Below, in pieces: positions 54,230 through 64,000 of a stretch of DNA of 64,000 nucleotides. Origin of the DNA: Pyrenophora tritici-repentis (Eukaryota; Ascomycota; Dothideomycetes; Pleosporales; Pleosporaceae). Under the pieces are notes generated by a model. It saw only the letters and a list, made by a program, of their open reading frames with translations, had not been told where the DNA came from and ran no database searches. The stretch covers positions 310,001-374,000 of the forward strand of contig NC_089392.1 in assembly GCF_003171515.1 (NCBI RefSeq), written 5' to 3'. The translations under genes were made by a program, and so were the position numbers. How positions within the stretch are numbered: position 1 is the first letter of the stretch; each line of letters starts with the position of its first letter.

Positions 54230-54898
54230 GTGCGTTTTGTGGGTGAGGGTACGGTATGCTATGTCTGGCATGTAAAAAGATCTTCCTCTTACATCCCTTC
54301 GTTGTGTTTTATTTACGTCTACGGCCGCACGTTCTTAGATGGAGATCTATCCCCGCGCCTGTTTGTTCACATTTTCTCTTCGTGTATTTATCGAACTTTT
54401 GTGTTCTTTATTTCACTTTTTTTTCTCGGCCTTGTCTCCTTGGTTGGATGTACGGCTTGTGTATATATATACCAGTTTGCTTTGTCTCCTTTTCTTCGGC
54501 TTTTTTCAGTTTGTTAGCAGCGATGGCGTTTATGATGGTTACTTGGGTGTTTTTACTTGTTCTCTTCTCTCTGGAGGGAGAGGGGGGTTGGTTGCATATA
54601 AGCATGGGCATGGTCATGGCAAGGCATGGTGCATGCGACAAAAAAGATAGAAGTTTCCGCCATCATGGACAAGGCGAGATGAGATGGCTAGTAGTAGCAG
54701 CAGCAGCAATAGCACCAATGTGCAACACAAATAAATACAAAGATGACATAAATCAAAACGATCAATCAGTGCAATTCGTATCATTCCAGTTTTTTCTCTA
54801 CGGAAGCCCGCCTTTGTCCCTGCGATATTCATTGCCCCAATCTTCGCTTTAGCTTCTGCTTGCGTGCCGGCCCGTAAATCAGCCCACGGACACACAGT
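54230..54898. other. 3' flanks of convergent genes
   Basis: Between the hypothetical gene (+) and the RET2 stop (-). T-rich and partly simple-sequence (GTAGTAGCAGCAGC near 54690-54710). No gene seen. Confidence 0.4.
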
Positions 54899-56612
54899 CT
54901 ATGATATAGTGTAGTTCTCCGCCACAGACTTGACATCCTTTGAAAAGTTGATTTCCTGGCCCATGGAAAGCAGAGTTACGGAAGAAACCTATGTCATTCA
55001 GGATTAGCACACGCCATGTCAAACAAACAATACAGTGAGAGAGAAAACTTACGTCAACATCCACAAAAGGAGTAGTCTTGCTGAAGCGAATGTTCATTGG
55101 AAAAAAGTCAGAGTCGCTACCAGCCTGGGCTTCAAACTCGAAGCTACCGGAGCTGTTTGCCTCATCGACGGTGCCAATGTTCCACTCGAGGCTGTCGCCG
55201 CTCATTTCGTACACGGCGTCAAACGACGAGACGTTTGGCTCGTCTTGGAACGGGATGGTGACGGTGACGTCCTTGAGGGAGTCGCCGCCTGTGAGCTCGT
55301 ATTCGACCGTGATGTTGTACATGTTGCCCGACTCCTCGACCCAGACGCGGAACGTGATGGGTGGGTCCGAGATGTCGTCTGGCCGTGGTGCGAGCTTCCA
55401 CTTCATCACGCCGATGCCCATGTTGGAGGGGAAACCCTTTGTCGTGTCGGCGAGCTGGATGACCTTGTCGTTCTTGAAGACGGTCTTGTCTACCTTGGGG
55501 TGCGTCATCAGTTGTGCTCCGCGAGTGTCGCCGGTGAGAAGGTCGAGCTTGACTTGTGTGAAGGAAGGGTCGGTGATCTTGAGCTGCATCTCGCCCTTTA
55601 CTTCAAACGACTTGAGAAGACCCTCACGGTCTAGTCGTGCCGAGATGGTCTCGTTGGTGGTGATGTGTACGGCTTCACGGTCGGTCGCGGTGGAGGGGCG
55701 TGCGCTTGAGGCTGCTGCTGCAGCGGGTGCAGATGGCTTGGGTGCGACGAGCGGTTCCTCTTCAGCTGGTGCCTGTTCGCCAGTCACCTGCTCGTACATG
55801 TTGTTGGTCTTGTTCTTCTTGCCAAGCTGCATGCCCTTCTTGCCCAGAGCCAATGGCTTGCTCGTCTTCTTCTTCTCAGCTTCATACGAGTCGTACGTGT
55901 CCGTGACGTTGGTTGTAGGCACGCTGGGAGAAAAGGCAGGATAGGAGGGTGAGCGACCGGCCATGCCACCTCCCATGCCGCTGCCCATACCTCCACCCAT
56001 GCCTCCGCCTGCCCGCTGCGATCGTGACATCTCCTTGCGCTGCATCTCGAGCTGCTTGGCTCGGCGCTTGCGCTCTTCCGACGCTTCGAGTTCCTTATTC
56101 CGGGCGATGATCTCCTGGATGCGCTCTTCATGCGACTCCATGTCCAAGAAAGTCTTGATTTGGCTCATGGTCAGGTTCTCCCTGTAACCCAGTGTGACAA
56201 TCTCGTCAAAGGCGGTAAGAAGCTCAAACGCATTCTTGAGAATCTCGCGCTCGTCGAGGGACTTGCATATTGAGGACACGACCTGGGCAAAGAGGTGCAG
56301 CGAGTTGATGTCTTGCAGGATGTTGGATTGCAAGTTGGTGATCAGGACCATGTACAGTTCGTCGAGTGGTTGGTAGACGTAGCGCACGTTGTCTTGTTCG
56401 CACGTCGTGTGCTGGGTTCCGCTATCGGCGAGCTTGGGGAACGAGGCCAGGAGTGCTTCAATGCGAGAGCGTTGCATCTCGCGGAATTGGCGCGAGAGGA
56501 CCGCCTTGCCGCCTCTTGTGCATATCGAAGCTGCGAGGACAACCTGTCTTCGTCAGCTTGGGGTTGCAGACAGCAAGTCTGAGCAATCGTGTCCCGTGCA
56601 GTGCCGTACCAT
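54899..56612 (-). CDS. RET2: coatomer subunit delta (delta-COP)
   Basis: Three coding exons: 56612-56610, 56543-55053 and 54988-54899. The introns are 66 nt (GTACGG..ACAG) and 64 nt (GTAAGT..ATAG). The product is 527 residues. The first coding exon is just the ATG. Splicing gives MVVLAASICTRGGKAVLSRQ, the invariant delta-COP longin start. The longin domain continues to about residue 140 (YVYQPLDELYMVLITNLQSN, SNILQDINSLHLFA). A Gly/Met linker follows (GGGMGGGMGSGM), then the mu-homology domain (AVHITTNETISARLDREG, VKGEMQLKITDPSFTQVKL, PITFRVWVEESGNMYNI). The last exon gives VSSVTLLSMGQEINFSKDVK and a TIS end. Delta-COP is in the COPI coat for Golgi-to-ER retrieval and is essential in yeast. 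Confidence 0.95.
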
Positions 56613-57463
56613 TGTGACCAATTCTACTTGAGCTTGCTAGAGACTATCGGAAGAGTGCTGGAAGTTGGTGGTAGCGTCCACAGTATCCTCGACGCGAGGC
56701 CGCGGTGTTGGGCACGGCGGGGAATATTATTGAACTGGGAATTGCGCGGTAACGCAACTGTGTCTTCGTGAGAGAGTCAAATAAGGGATGGCGTCAGTCA
56801 ATCCTGACAGCAAGACACGGAAATGGCAGATATATCCAGAAGACAAGCTGGACGTTGTGCTTCCAGAGCCAACTTGCACCAGTCGCAACACCTGGAGGTT
56901 CCAAGTGGACACCTGGAGTCACGTGCACCTGCGTTTGCCTAGCGCCCGTTCCACATGAAAGCAGCCTCCGTCCCTTGGTTGTCGTCAACAGCTCCCCCGC
57001 ATTGCACCCTACCTACAGCTTATAGCTCGACACCCTTTTCTCCTCAATTCCAGACGCGCATACGCGGTAGCAAAAGCAACTCTCCTCCAAAACTGTGTCC
57101 TCGCAATCCTCAAGTGTAAGCAGCTCCTTCCAAGTGTGGCTCCCACCAAAAGCACTTTCCCGTTTTAGCGCGAGTGCGAGTGCGGCAATACGACCGTGCA
57201 TTCTTTGTCTCATTTGAAGACATCCTCCTCATCCTCACCGTGCATAGGCTTTCACCACCGCAAATCCGCTTGGAAACGCTTCGCCATGCGCTTGTAGCTG
57301 CTGCGCACTGTTTGCCCACAAAAAAACTTCTGCGCACCTGTCCCACAGTTTGCGTCGCCACTTTGTAGTTGCACCCAGCTGTGACGCGCTCCCGCTCCCT
57401 CATTTACGCGTTTAACCGCCAAACCATCAGCGCAAACACTTCCAGCACGACCCCTTCCACACA
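56613..57463. promoter_or_regulatory. divergent promoter region of RET2 and the acidic repeat protein
   Basis: 851 bp between the two opposite starts. It is fairly pyrimidine-rich near 57370-57463, as expected for a fungal 5' UTR. No TATA box or repeat is obvious. Confidence 0.45.
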
Positions 57464-60400
57464 ATGGCTTCCCCTGTATTCACTGTAGCTGCTGGCCTTG
57501 GCCTCGACATGTCCGCTGCCGACGCTATGGAGCTGCAATCCGATGACGGCGGAATCGACTTCATAGACGGCGACATAGAGTTGGACTTTGAGCCCGAGAC
57601 TTCCCTTGCACAAGATGACGATGTATCCCTTGACGATGCTGCTTCAGCAACCGGGGAGATGCAAGATGAACATACTGAAAATGACGACTACATGGTCGAT
57701 CAAGAAGATCTAATCGAAGAAGATGAGATAAACCCAGATGATGACGGTGGTGTAGACATCGATCTACCCGCTGTGGACGATGCCATAACTGAGGCTGCAA
57801 CCCAACCGACTACTACCAACGGCGATGAAGACGACGAGTTGCTCGACTACACCGAAGACGAAGAGTACCACAATCCCGCGAATCGTTCACCGTGGTTCAA
57901 GAACAAGCAATGGGAGCATATTAAAGATGAAGAAGCTGATGTACCCGTCGAACAGCAGAACGAGACAACCGTATGGCAACAGCAAGAAGACATGATACAG
58001 GCTCAAGACTCCACTGAACAGCATCCGACCGAACAGCAAGACGAGACGCCCGCGTTCCAACCACATGACTGGACTCAAGCTCAGAATGACCAGACTCAGG
58101 ATGCCATCGAACAGCAAGATGAGACTGCGTTCCAAGAAGATGACTGGACCGAAGCTCAGAATGACCAGGCTCAGGATATCACTGAACAGCAAGAAGAAAC
58201 GTCAGCTGAGTGGCAACAGGAGTCCACCGAGCAGCAAGAGGAAACATCGGCTGAGTGGCAACAGGAGTCCACCGAACAGCAAGAGCAAACGCCGGCTGAG
58301 TGGCAACAAGAGTGGACGCAAGCCTACGATGAGCAAACTGAGGACGTGGCTGGACAACAAGAGGACGTATCCTCTGAGTGGCAACAAGGAGACTGGACGC
58401 AAGGTCAAGATGAGCAAGCCGAAGACCCAGACCAACAGCAAGACGAAATACCCGCTGACCTGCAAGCCATGATGTCTCAGTCCTCAAACAAGAAGTCACA
58501 GAGCCCACAACCACACAGTCAGAACGTAGAAGATCACGGTTCGAATGAACAACAAGCTGATCAGCATGAGCATGAAGATGAAGATGGATATCGGCCGCAG
58601 TCGGTCAATCAGAACGAAGACAATCAGAGCAGTGGTGATTATGATGGTGTCTCGTTGCAAGGTCAGAAAGAATTTGCAGATGGAGAGACTGCTCACGAAG
58701 AACCAGCGCAGAGCTATCATCATGATGAGTCTGCTGAACACAACGAGTCTCAAGACCAAGAGCCATTCGCGATGCCGTCCGTAACTATCAATTACGAAGA
58801 CAACGAACTATGGCTCTTCAAGCAACATGATTTCGACAACAGTGGAGATTGGCTCATTGAAGACGTTTCGCTCGCCAAGGCAAGCATGTCTGATCTCATG
58901 CGCGCATGCCGCTACTCTATTGGCGATGACGTGTCAAACGAGATGGAGATTGGATTTCGGTTCGATCACTTCTTGAACATGGAGCTTTACGAAGACAACA
59001 CGGCGTGCGTTGCAGTGTCACTTGAGCGTCTTGTGAACTACTACCACACGCTGTATGCAAATGACGGCAACAACGAGCCAGAATCCTTCTACATCACACT
59101 CCTGTTCCGTCCCCGTTTTGCGACCTTGCTCTCGGATATCGCCAAATTCGCGGATCAGGGTCTAGGTTATTCTGCTTTTGATGCCGCGGTAGCTGCAGGC
59201 GAGACGCATTTCAGTGCTGGTGTTGCGGGTACTTCGAGTACCGAACCTACAGAGTGGGACAAAGAAGATGAAGAGAAAGGAGATGGCGAAGAGCAGGAGC
59301 ATGTGCAGAGTGAAGTCCAATCAGATGCGCATCATGATGAGCGTGACCAGGGTGAAGGAGACGACACGCAAGAAACTTATGGGGATGATGCTGCTGAGGT
59401 TTACGAGACAGAAGAGGTCCCCACTAACGTTGCGTCTCATGACGAGCATGGATCACACCATGAAGAAGAGCACGAACCGGAGATTACTATCTCTACTGAC
59501 ATGCCCACAAACCCAAGCGAGACAGCAGCTCAGCCTGAGCGAGAGAGGTCGCGGTCAGCTGCACCGACTGAAGCCGAGTTGGAAGCCCGTCGTTTGAAGG
59601 ATGAGGCTGATCTCATCGACTACAGCGATGAAGAGGATGAGGAACCTGCACCTGTCAAGGGAGTGGAACAGGCGCCTGCTACCCAGCTGACGCCGTCGTC
59701 TACAACTGTACGAGGTGATGAGTCTGGCAATGCACATGGACAAGAATCTGCCGCAGAGTCACCTCGACTCAATGAGCAGACTAGTCAAGACCAGGATAAG
59801 ATCGATTTTGACACTGCAGACGAGCCGCCTGCGGAGACCCAACAGAGTGAGCCAGAAGGCGAGAATGTCGACGAGCTCTCGTACGAGGACTTTGTAAAGG
59901 CTTTCGAAGCAGACGACTCTGACCCGGAATTCGACGTCGATGAGGCCGGTAATGACGGCGCAGACGTAGAGTATGACGGCGATGCTAACCAAGCCGACGC
60001 CGACTACGACCAGTATCAGGACCCGGACCAAGAAGCTGAGCAAGGCTTGATGAACGGAGACGGATCCGTACTTGAGTTCGACTATTCTGGTAATACCACA
60101 GTAGACAACAATGATTTCACCAACACGGACGACTTCTTAGATTTAGACAATGGCGCCGAATGGGCGGCCTACGACGAGTCAGGCCAAGGCAATGCAGAAC
60201 TTGCGACGATTGGACAAGACGACGCTGGTACCGTAGACGAAGAGGACGGTGTGGCTGGCAAGACTGAGAGCGCATCGGCTGCAGAGCCTCAGACGGCCTC
60301 GTCTGTCGACGCCAACGAAGTGTCCCCGCAGGGACAAAAGCGGACTATCGACGAGGCTGGGCATGGAGCGGATGCCGCGACCAACGCTACAGGTGGGCCC

Positions 60401-60475
60401 ACTTGCTTTGTATGTCGCAAGCGAAAATTGGGTGCTAATTCCTTCCTTCTAGACGTCAAGCGCCCTAGGGTGTGA
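57464..60475 (+). CDS. large acidic Gln/Glu-rich repeat protein of fungi, unknown function
   Basis: ATG 57464 opens a 1003-codon frame. A 60-nt intron at 60393-60452 (GTGGGC, TGCTAATTC branch region, CTTCTAG) has no stop and keeps frame. With splicing the product is 983 residues, ending DAATNATDVKRPRV; retained, it adds GGPTCFVCRKRKLGANSFLL. The N-terminal part is acidic (DDGGIDFIDGDIELDFEPE..LLDYTEDEEY), followed by Gln/Trp-rich repeats. The central ordered domain (~440-580) includes ELWLFKQHDFDNSGDWLIED, MRACRYSIGDDVSNEMEIGF and CVAVSLERLVNYYHTLYAND, then FYITLLFRPRFATLLSDIAK. This block is conserved in Pezizomycotina without an assigned role. The C-terminal half is acidic, disordered and ends in a nuclear-signal-like KRPR. 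Nuclear location inferred. Confidence 0.8.
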   Translation: MASPVFTVAAGLGLDMSAADAMELQSDDGGIDFIDGDIELDFEPETSLAQDDDVSLDDAASATGEMQDEHTENDDYMVDQEDLIEEDEINPDDDGGVDIDLPAVDDAITEAATQPTTTNGDEDDELLDYTEDEEYHNPANRSPWFKNKQWEHIKDEEADVPVEQQNETTVWQQQEDMIQAQDSTEQHPTEQQDETPAFQPHDWTQAQNDQTQDAIEQQDETAFQEDDWTEAQNDQAQDITEQQEETSAEWQQESTEQQEETSAEWQQESTEQQEQTPAEWQQEWTQAYDEQTEDVAGQQEDVSSEWQQGDWTQGQDEQAEDPDQQQDEIPADLQAMMSQSSNKKSQSPQPHSQNVEDHGSNEQQADQHEHEDEDGYRPQSVNQNEDNQSSGDYDGVSLQGQKEFADGETAHEEPAQSYHHDESAEHNESQDQEPFAMPSVTINYEDNELWLFKQHDFDNSGDWLIEDVSLAKASMSDLMRACRYSIGDDVSNEMEIGFRFDHFLNMELYEDNTACVAVSLERLVNYYHTLYANDGNNEPESFYITLLFRPRFATLLSDIAKFADQGLGYSAFDAAVAAGETHFSAGVAGTSSTEPTEWDKEDEEKGDGEEQEHVQSEVQSDAHHDERDQGEGDDTQETYGDDAAEVYETEEVPTNVASHDEHGSHHEEEHEPEITISTDMPTNPSETAAQPERERSRSAAPTEAELEARRLKDEADLIDYSDEEDEEPAPVKGVEQAPATQLTPSSTTVRGDESGNAHGQESAAESPRLNEQTSQDQDKIDFDTADEPPAETQQSEPEGENVDELSYEDFVKAFEADDSDPEFDVDEAGNDGADVEYDGDANQADADYDQYQDPDQEAEQGLMNGDGSVLEFDYSGNTTVDNNDFTNTDDFLDLDNGAEWAAYDESGQGNAELATIGQDDAGTVDEEDGVAGKTESASAAEPQTASSVDANEVSPQGQKRTIDEAGHGADAATNATGGPTCFVCRKRKLGANSFLLDVKRPRV
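58184..58318 (+). repeat. 45-bp coding tandem repeat
   Basis: Three units of 45 bp encode EQQEETSAEWQQEST, a near-identical copy and EQQEQTPAEWQQEWT. Longer, looser ~75-bp repeats (DWTQAQNDQTQDAIEQQ type) precede them from about 58040. Confidence 0.85.
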
Positions 60476-62103
60476 AGGTCCGCCGTTCTCTGAGTCTACG
60501 GATGCTTCAAGTCTACTGACTACCACGTTTCCTTACGCCCCTTTTTCGACCCCACACCCACTTGAGGTAATTTAATTGTATACTAACAGCAGATGCGACC
60601 ACCATACAGCCCGCGTTGCCCGACGACGAAGTTGTGGAGGACCATGTCTATCACAGGTAAGAGGAAGCGCCATGGTGCGCGGTTTTCTTTATTCAGCTTG
60701 CCCACGGGCTTGTTTTTCGAGCGTTGCTTGCTTGCTTTTTGGGCGTATTTTGGGCGTACACGGAGGGGTCGGAGAGTTCAAAGGGCATTTGGTTGGATGG
60801 AGAAGGCGTATGGCATGGGGAGGGTGGGGTGGGATTTGGAGGGCGTTTTCGGCCATATACCCCGTGCTTTGAGACTTTCTTAATATACTTTGAAAGGGCT
60901 CCATAATGACGATTGAATTGGATTGAGTTGAATTGAATGCGCACACACATGGTTGAACACATGGTTGAGGACATGGACATGGACATGGTGATGGAGCCAA
61001 CTGCCGAGAAGGAGCCGGGTAGGTTCACGTGTTGTGGGGGAGATGATGACGACGCCTGCTATTTTAGGTTTACGAGTCGCTAAAGATGCCCTTGCTTGCA
61101 GGTGCGGCTCGTGTAAAACTCCGGGGGGCTTTCCCAGAATAGGGCAATAACGAGTAACGCAGCCGTTGCAGGAAGACAAGTCAGGGCGCGGTAGTGCACG
61201 TAGACAAGGTTCACAATGTGTGCAGACTGGGCAGATGGACTGAAATGTAATTGTCTTCGTGCGTTGCAGGCGTGCCGCAGGTTGATCAAGATCCAGCAGG
61301 CACTCAGCTTGGCGTTTCTGAGGCATCGATCGAGACCAGACGGCCAGGGCACAGGCCAAAAATGAACGTCTCGTGTTTGACGCCAGCCCGCAGCTCAGCC
61401 GTGAAACCGGATGGCCCGAGGAATGCGGACCGCCACACAGCCACCTTGTTGAGAGTTATCGATAGATGGCATTGCGCTGCGCTTTTCCCTGCGAGTGCGC
61501 GGAGTCAAGCAGCCTCACCTTCTCTCCCTATTTTCATTTGATTTTATCGCTTCCTTTGTTTCGAATTCTGGCCCGCTCGTTCGCTTTGGTGGCATCTTGA
61601 CTCGTCCGACATTCGCTCGACAGACTCTCTTCAAGAGGACCCTGGACAGGCACAGAAAGCGTTTGGTGAAACGCGAATCGCTTCTTGCGCAAGCTATCCC
61701 CGACCTGTACTGTCGCCTATCACAGCTGTATTCTGGCAAAGACTAGTCGTTCGTCACGTCCTCTGTCGCATCCCCAACTACATCTATACCCTATCTTGGC
61801 CGTCGCCCAAATCGCGCACAGCGCCCCATCGCTCCTTCCAGCTTCCTAGACCGGTTCGTTTCCTTGCTTTAACGCGCACGCTATCGATAGCCCACCCACC
61901 ACACGACGCACGACACGGCAGAGCTTCTGTGACCACCACCCGCGCACTTTCACACACACACACACACTTTCACATCCACATCCACATCCACATACGCACT
62001 TGCACCAAGCCTCACCGGCGACGCGACTCCTCCGACAGTAACTGGCAGGCACAGACTTCGACAGGTCGCATAGACCTAGACCCCATCCATACACGGCGAC
62101 ATC
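60476..62103. other. intergenic region, 1.6 kb
   Basis: 3' flank of the acidic repeat gene and 5' UTR/promoter of the transporter. It has GGACAT-type hexamer repeats near 60969-60990, and (CA)n (61951-61967) and CACATC repeats (61971-61994) shortly before the NIPA start. No gene is recognised; the frame at 60593-60883 has no family resemblance. Confidence 0.45.
61951..61994. repeat. (CA)n and (CACATC)n simple repeats in the 5' region of the NIPA gene
   Basis: A CACACACA run followed by CACATC hexamer units. Their position 110-150 bp upstream of the start codon puts them in the probable 5' UTR. Confidence 0.85.
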
Positions 62104-63595
62104 ATGGTGGAAGACAAGTACGCATGCTGCGGCTGCACGCAAACGTCGGGAAACTGACGAGAATACCAGATATGTAGGCCTCATGCTGGCCGTGAGCTCC
62201 TCACTCGCCATCGGCGCGAGTTTTGTCATTACCAAGAAAGGGCTAAATGCCTCCATCGAGAAGCACGGCTTTAATGGCGACGGCTTCGGATATCTGCAGA
62301 ATCCGGTATGGTGGGCTGGAATAACGACAAGTGAGTGCGCACAGAACAAATCACGTCAGCGCATGTGGCTAATACGAAGAAACAGTGGTACTCGGCGAGA
62401 TATTCAACTTTGCAGCTTACGCCTTCGCTCCGGCCATCCTCGTGACCCCGCTTGGAGCCCTCTCCGTACTCATCGGCGCTGTATTGGGCTCCTACTTTCT
62501 CGACGAGCAGCTCGGCTTGCTGGGCAAAATTGGTTGCGCAATATGTCTGATCGGCTCCGTCATCATCGTCCTCCATGCCCCACCTGACAAGGAGGTCGAG
62601 TCGGTTGAGGAGATTTTGAATCTTGCCCTCCAGCCTGGTACGTCTGACGCACCTTTTTCCCGAGCTTGGAACACGGTGCTAACTGCATGGCTTCAGGCTT
62701 CCTCTTTTACTGTGCCTTTGTCGTCGTCTTCTGCATCGTCATGATCTACAAAATCGCTCCCAAATACGGTCGCAAAAACCCCCTCATCTACCTCTCCATC
62801 TGCTCGACATCCGGCTCCGTCTCGATCATGTTCATCAAGGCCTTTGGCATTGCGCTTAAAATGACGTTCGCGGGCAACAACCAGTTCACCCACCCTTCGA
62901 CCTACGTCTTCGTTATCCTGGTTGTGGGCTGCATCCTCACGCAGATGAATTACTTCAACAAGGCCCTCAGCCAGTTCTCCACCAACATGTATGACTTCAC
63001 ACCACCTACAACTTCATTTCTCATACTGACTTGTGCGATTAGTGTTAACCCTCTTTACTATGTAACTTTCACCACATGCACGCTCGTTGCATCGTGCCTC
63101 CTCTTCCAAGGCTTCAACACCACCTCCGCCGTAAACACCATCTCGCTCCTCTGCGGTTTCCTCATCATCTTCTCCGGTGTATACCTCCTTAACCTCTCTC
63201 GAGAGGACCCCAACGGCAACAAACAACTCGGTTCGTGCTTCACCGATGGCCCACCATCCGACGCCATGTCCGGCTTCCCTACCCGACACAGCATGCAAAT
63301 CCGACGCAGCGAAGATTTATTTGAGCGTCATTCAAACGCCATTGTCCGTGATAGCAGGAGATCCAGCTACATGGATGCTGGCGATAGAGGGGCGCTGATG
63401 CACGACTACGATGTCGAAAACCAGTTCGAACTTGGCGACTTGGCCGACAGCGACGATGACCTAGAAAGCGGTCAAAGCACAAAGCGGACAAGCTTCGACG
63501 AGGAGACAAGGATAAACGGGAGATTGAGCGGAACAGGCAGAGGCAGAGTACAGAAAGAGTCTGTACAACCGAAACGGAACTCGACCCTTCGGTAG
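62104..63595 (+). CDS. NIPA-type magnesium transporter (DUF803 family)
   Basis: Five exons: 62104-62117, 62170-62330, 62386-62637, 62697-62988 and 63043-63595. Introns are 52, 55, 59 and 54 nt. The product is 423 residues. Splice choices rebuild MVEDKYVGLMLAVSSSLAIG, WWAGITTMVLGEIFNFAAYA, LVTPLGALSVLIGAVLGSYF, LGLLGKIGCAICLIGSVIIV and QFSTNIVNPLYYVTFTTCTL, all typical of NIPA proteins, with about nine membrane helices. The last intron has no stop and a length divisible by three, so unspliced reading would insert 18 residues. The cytosolic C-terminal ~110 residues are hydrophilic and Ser/Arg/Asp-rich. The family moves Mg2+ across plasma or endosomal membranes in animals; fungal members are mostly assigned by homology. 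Confidence 0.93.
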
Positions 63596-64000
63596 AAAGA
63601 CGACTCATAAATCTGAGGCGTCTGCGGGAACAGGTGCCCGGTAACATTGCCTGTATTTGGCTGATTTATGGGGTTATATTGGATCGCATCGCGGAGTTTG
63701 AGGCGCTTATTATGCCATGGGCCCAAGGGATGGGAGGAGGCGCTTGTGTTAAAGTGCCGGTCACTGTACTTGTACGATGAGAGCATGATGTTTATACCCA
63801 GAAGCATGGATGACTTGGAAGGGTATTATCTCCTTTGTAACGAACTAGCATTAGCAGACATTAATTTCATTATCAAATATTCACATTTATATCCTGACTT
63901 GCATTTCTCAAACGATGCGTGCACTTTGCAGTCAATGTGTATAATGGGCAACGTGACAACGCGAGTGCGCTAACCAAACTTCGGGCTAGGACGCGAATGC
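63596..64000. other. right-end flank
   Basis: 3' flank of the NIPA gene up to the window edge. No coding signal recognised. Confidence 0.4.

Overview
The window reads as nuclear DNA of a filamentous ascomycete. Most genes carry short introns of about 48-66 nt (two in RSE1 are longer) with GT..AG ends and CTAAC/CTGAC branch points. The protein set points to Dothideomycetes, probably Pleosporales: AA9 lytic polysaccharide monooxygenase, GH125 mannosidase, GPI-type cupredoxin, fungal-only hypothetical families. Genus and species cannot be fixed from the sequence alone. Several open frames only become full proteins after splicing, so intron positions are given in the entries.

Layout. 1-2.5 kb: a BTB-domain protein running off the left edge and a hypothetical acidic protein. 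2.75-8.69 kb: a complete Ty1/copia LTR retrotransposon with two 188-bp LTRs that look identical, a 5-bp target-site duplication and one uninterrupted gag-pol frame. 8.9-11.5 kb: a SnoaL-like protein and a small secreted Pro/Thr-rich protein. 11.9-18.8 kb: a divergent housekeeping pair, RSE1 (U2 snRNP SF3b subunit) and SDA1 (60S ribosome biogenesis/export). 19.2-27.7 kb: a hypothetical Ser/Pro-rich basic protein, an APH-type kinase, a DUF7730-like protein, a pseudogene of a secreted family, and a hypothetical protein whose start codon has been hit by a small hAT-like foldback element. 27.7-30.8 kb is a gene-free gap between two convergent genes. 30.8-37.2 kb: a MIF-domain protein with long disordered tails, a CENP-X/Mhf2 histone-fold protein and a GPI-type cupredoxin. 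38-42 kb: an FAD monooxygenase, a J-domain/zinc-ribbon-like gene carrying an in-frame TAG, and an AA9 LPMO. 42-52.3 kb is gene-sparse, holding a small membrane protein and a GH125 alpha-1,6-mannosidase. 52.4-63.6 kb: a hypothetical fungal protein with two homopolymer frameshifts, coatomer delta (RET2), a large acidic repeat protein and a NIPA-type magnesium transporter.

No operon-like linkage is expected or seen. Housekeeping genes (RSE1/SDA1, CENP-X, RET2, NIPA) alternate with secreted or accessory genes and transposon-marked gene-poor stretches. The points most worth checking are the hAT-like MITE that duplicated a start codon and created upstream ORFs, the intact copia element sitting in a promoter, the TAG in the J-domain gene that doubles as a possible splice acceptor, and the paired homopolymer frameshifts.
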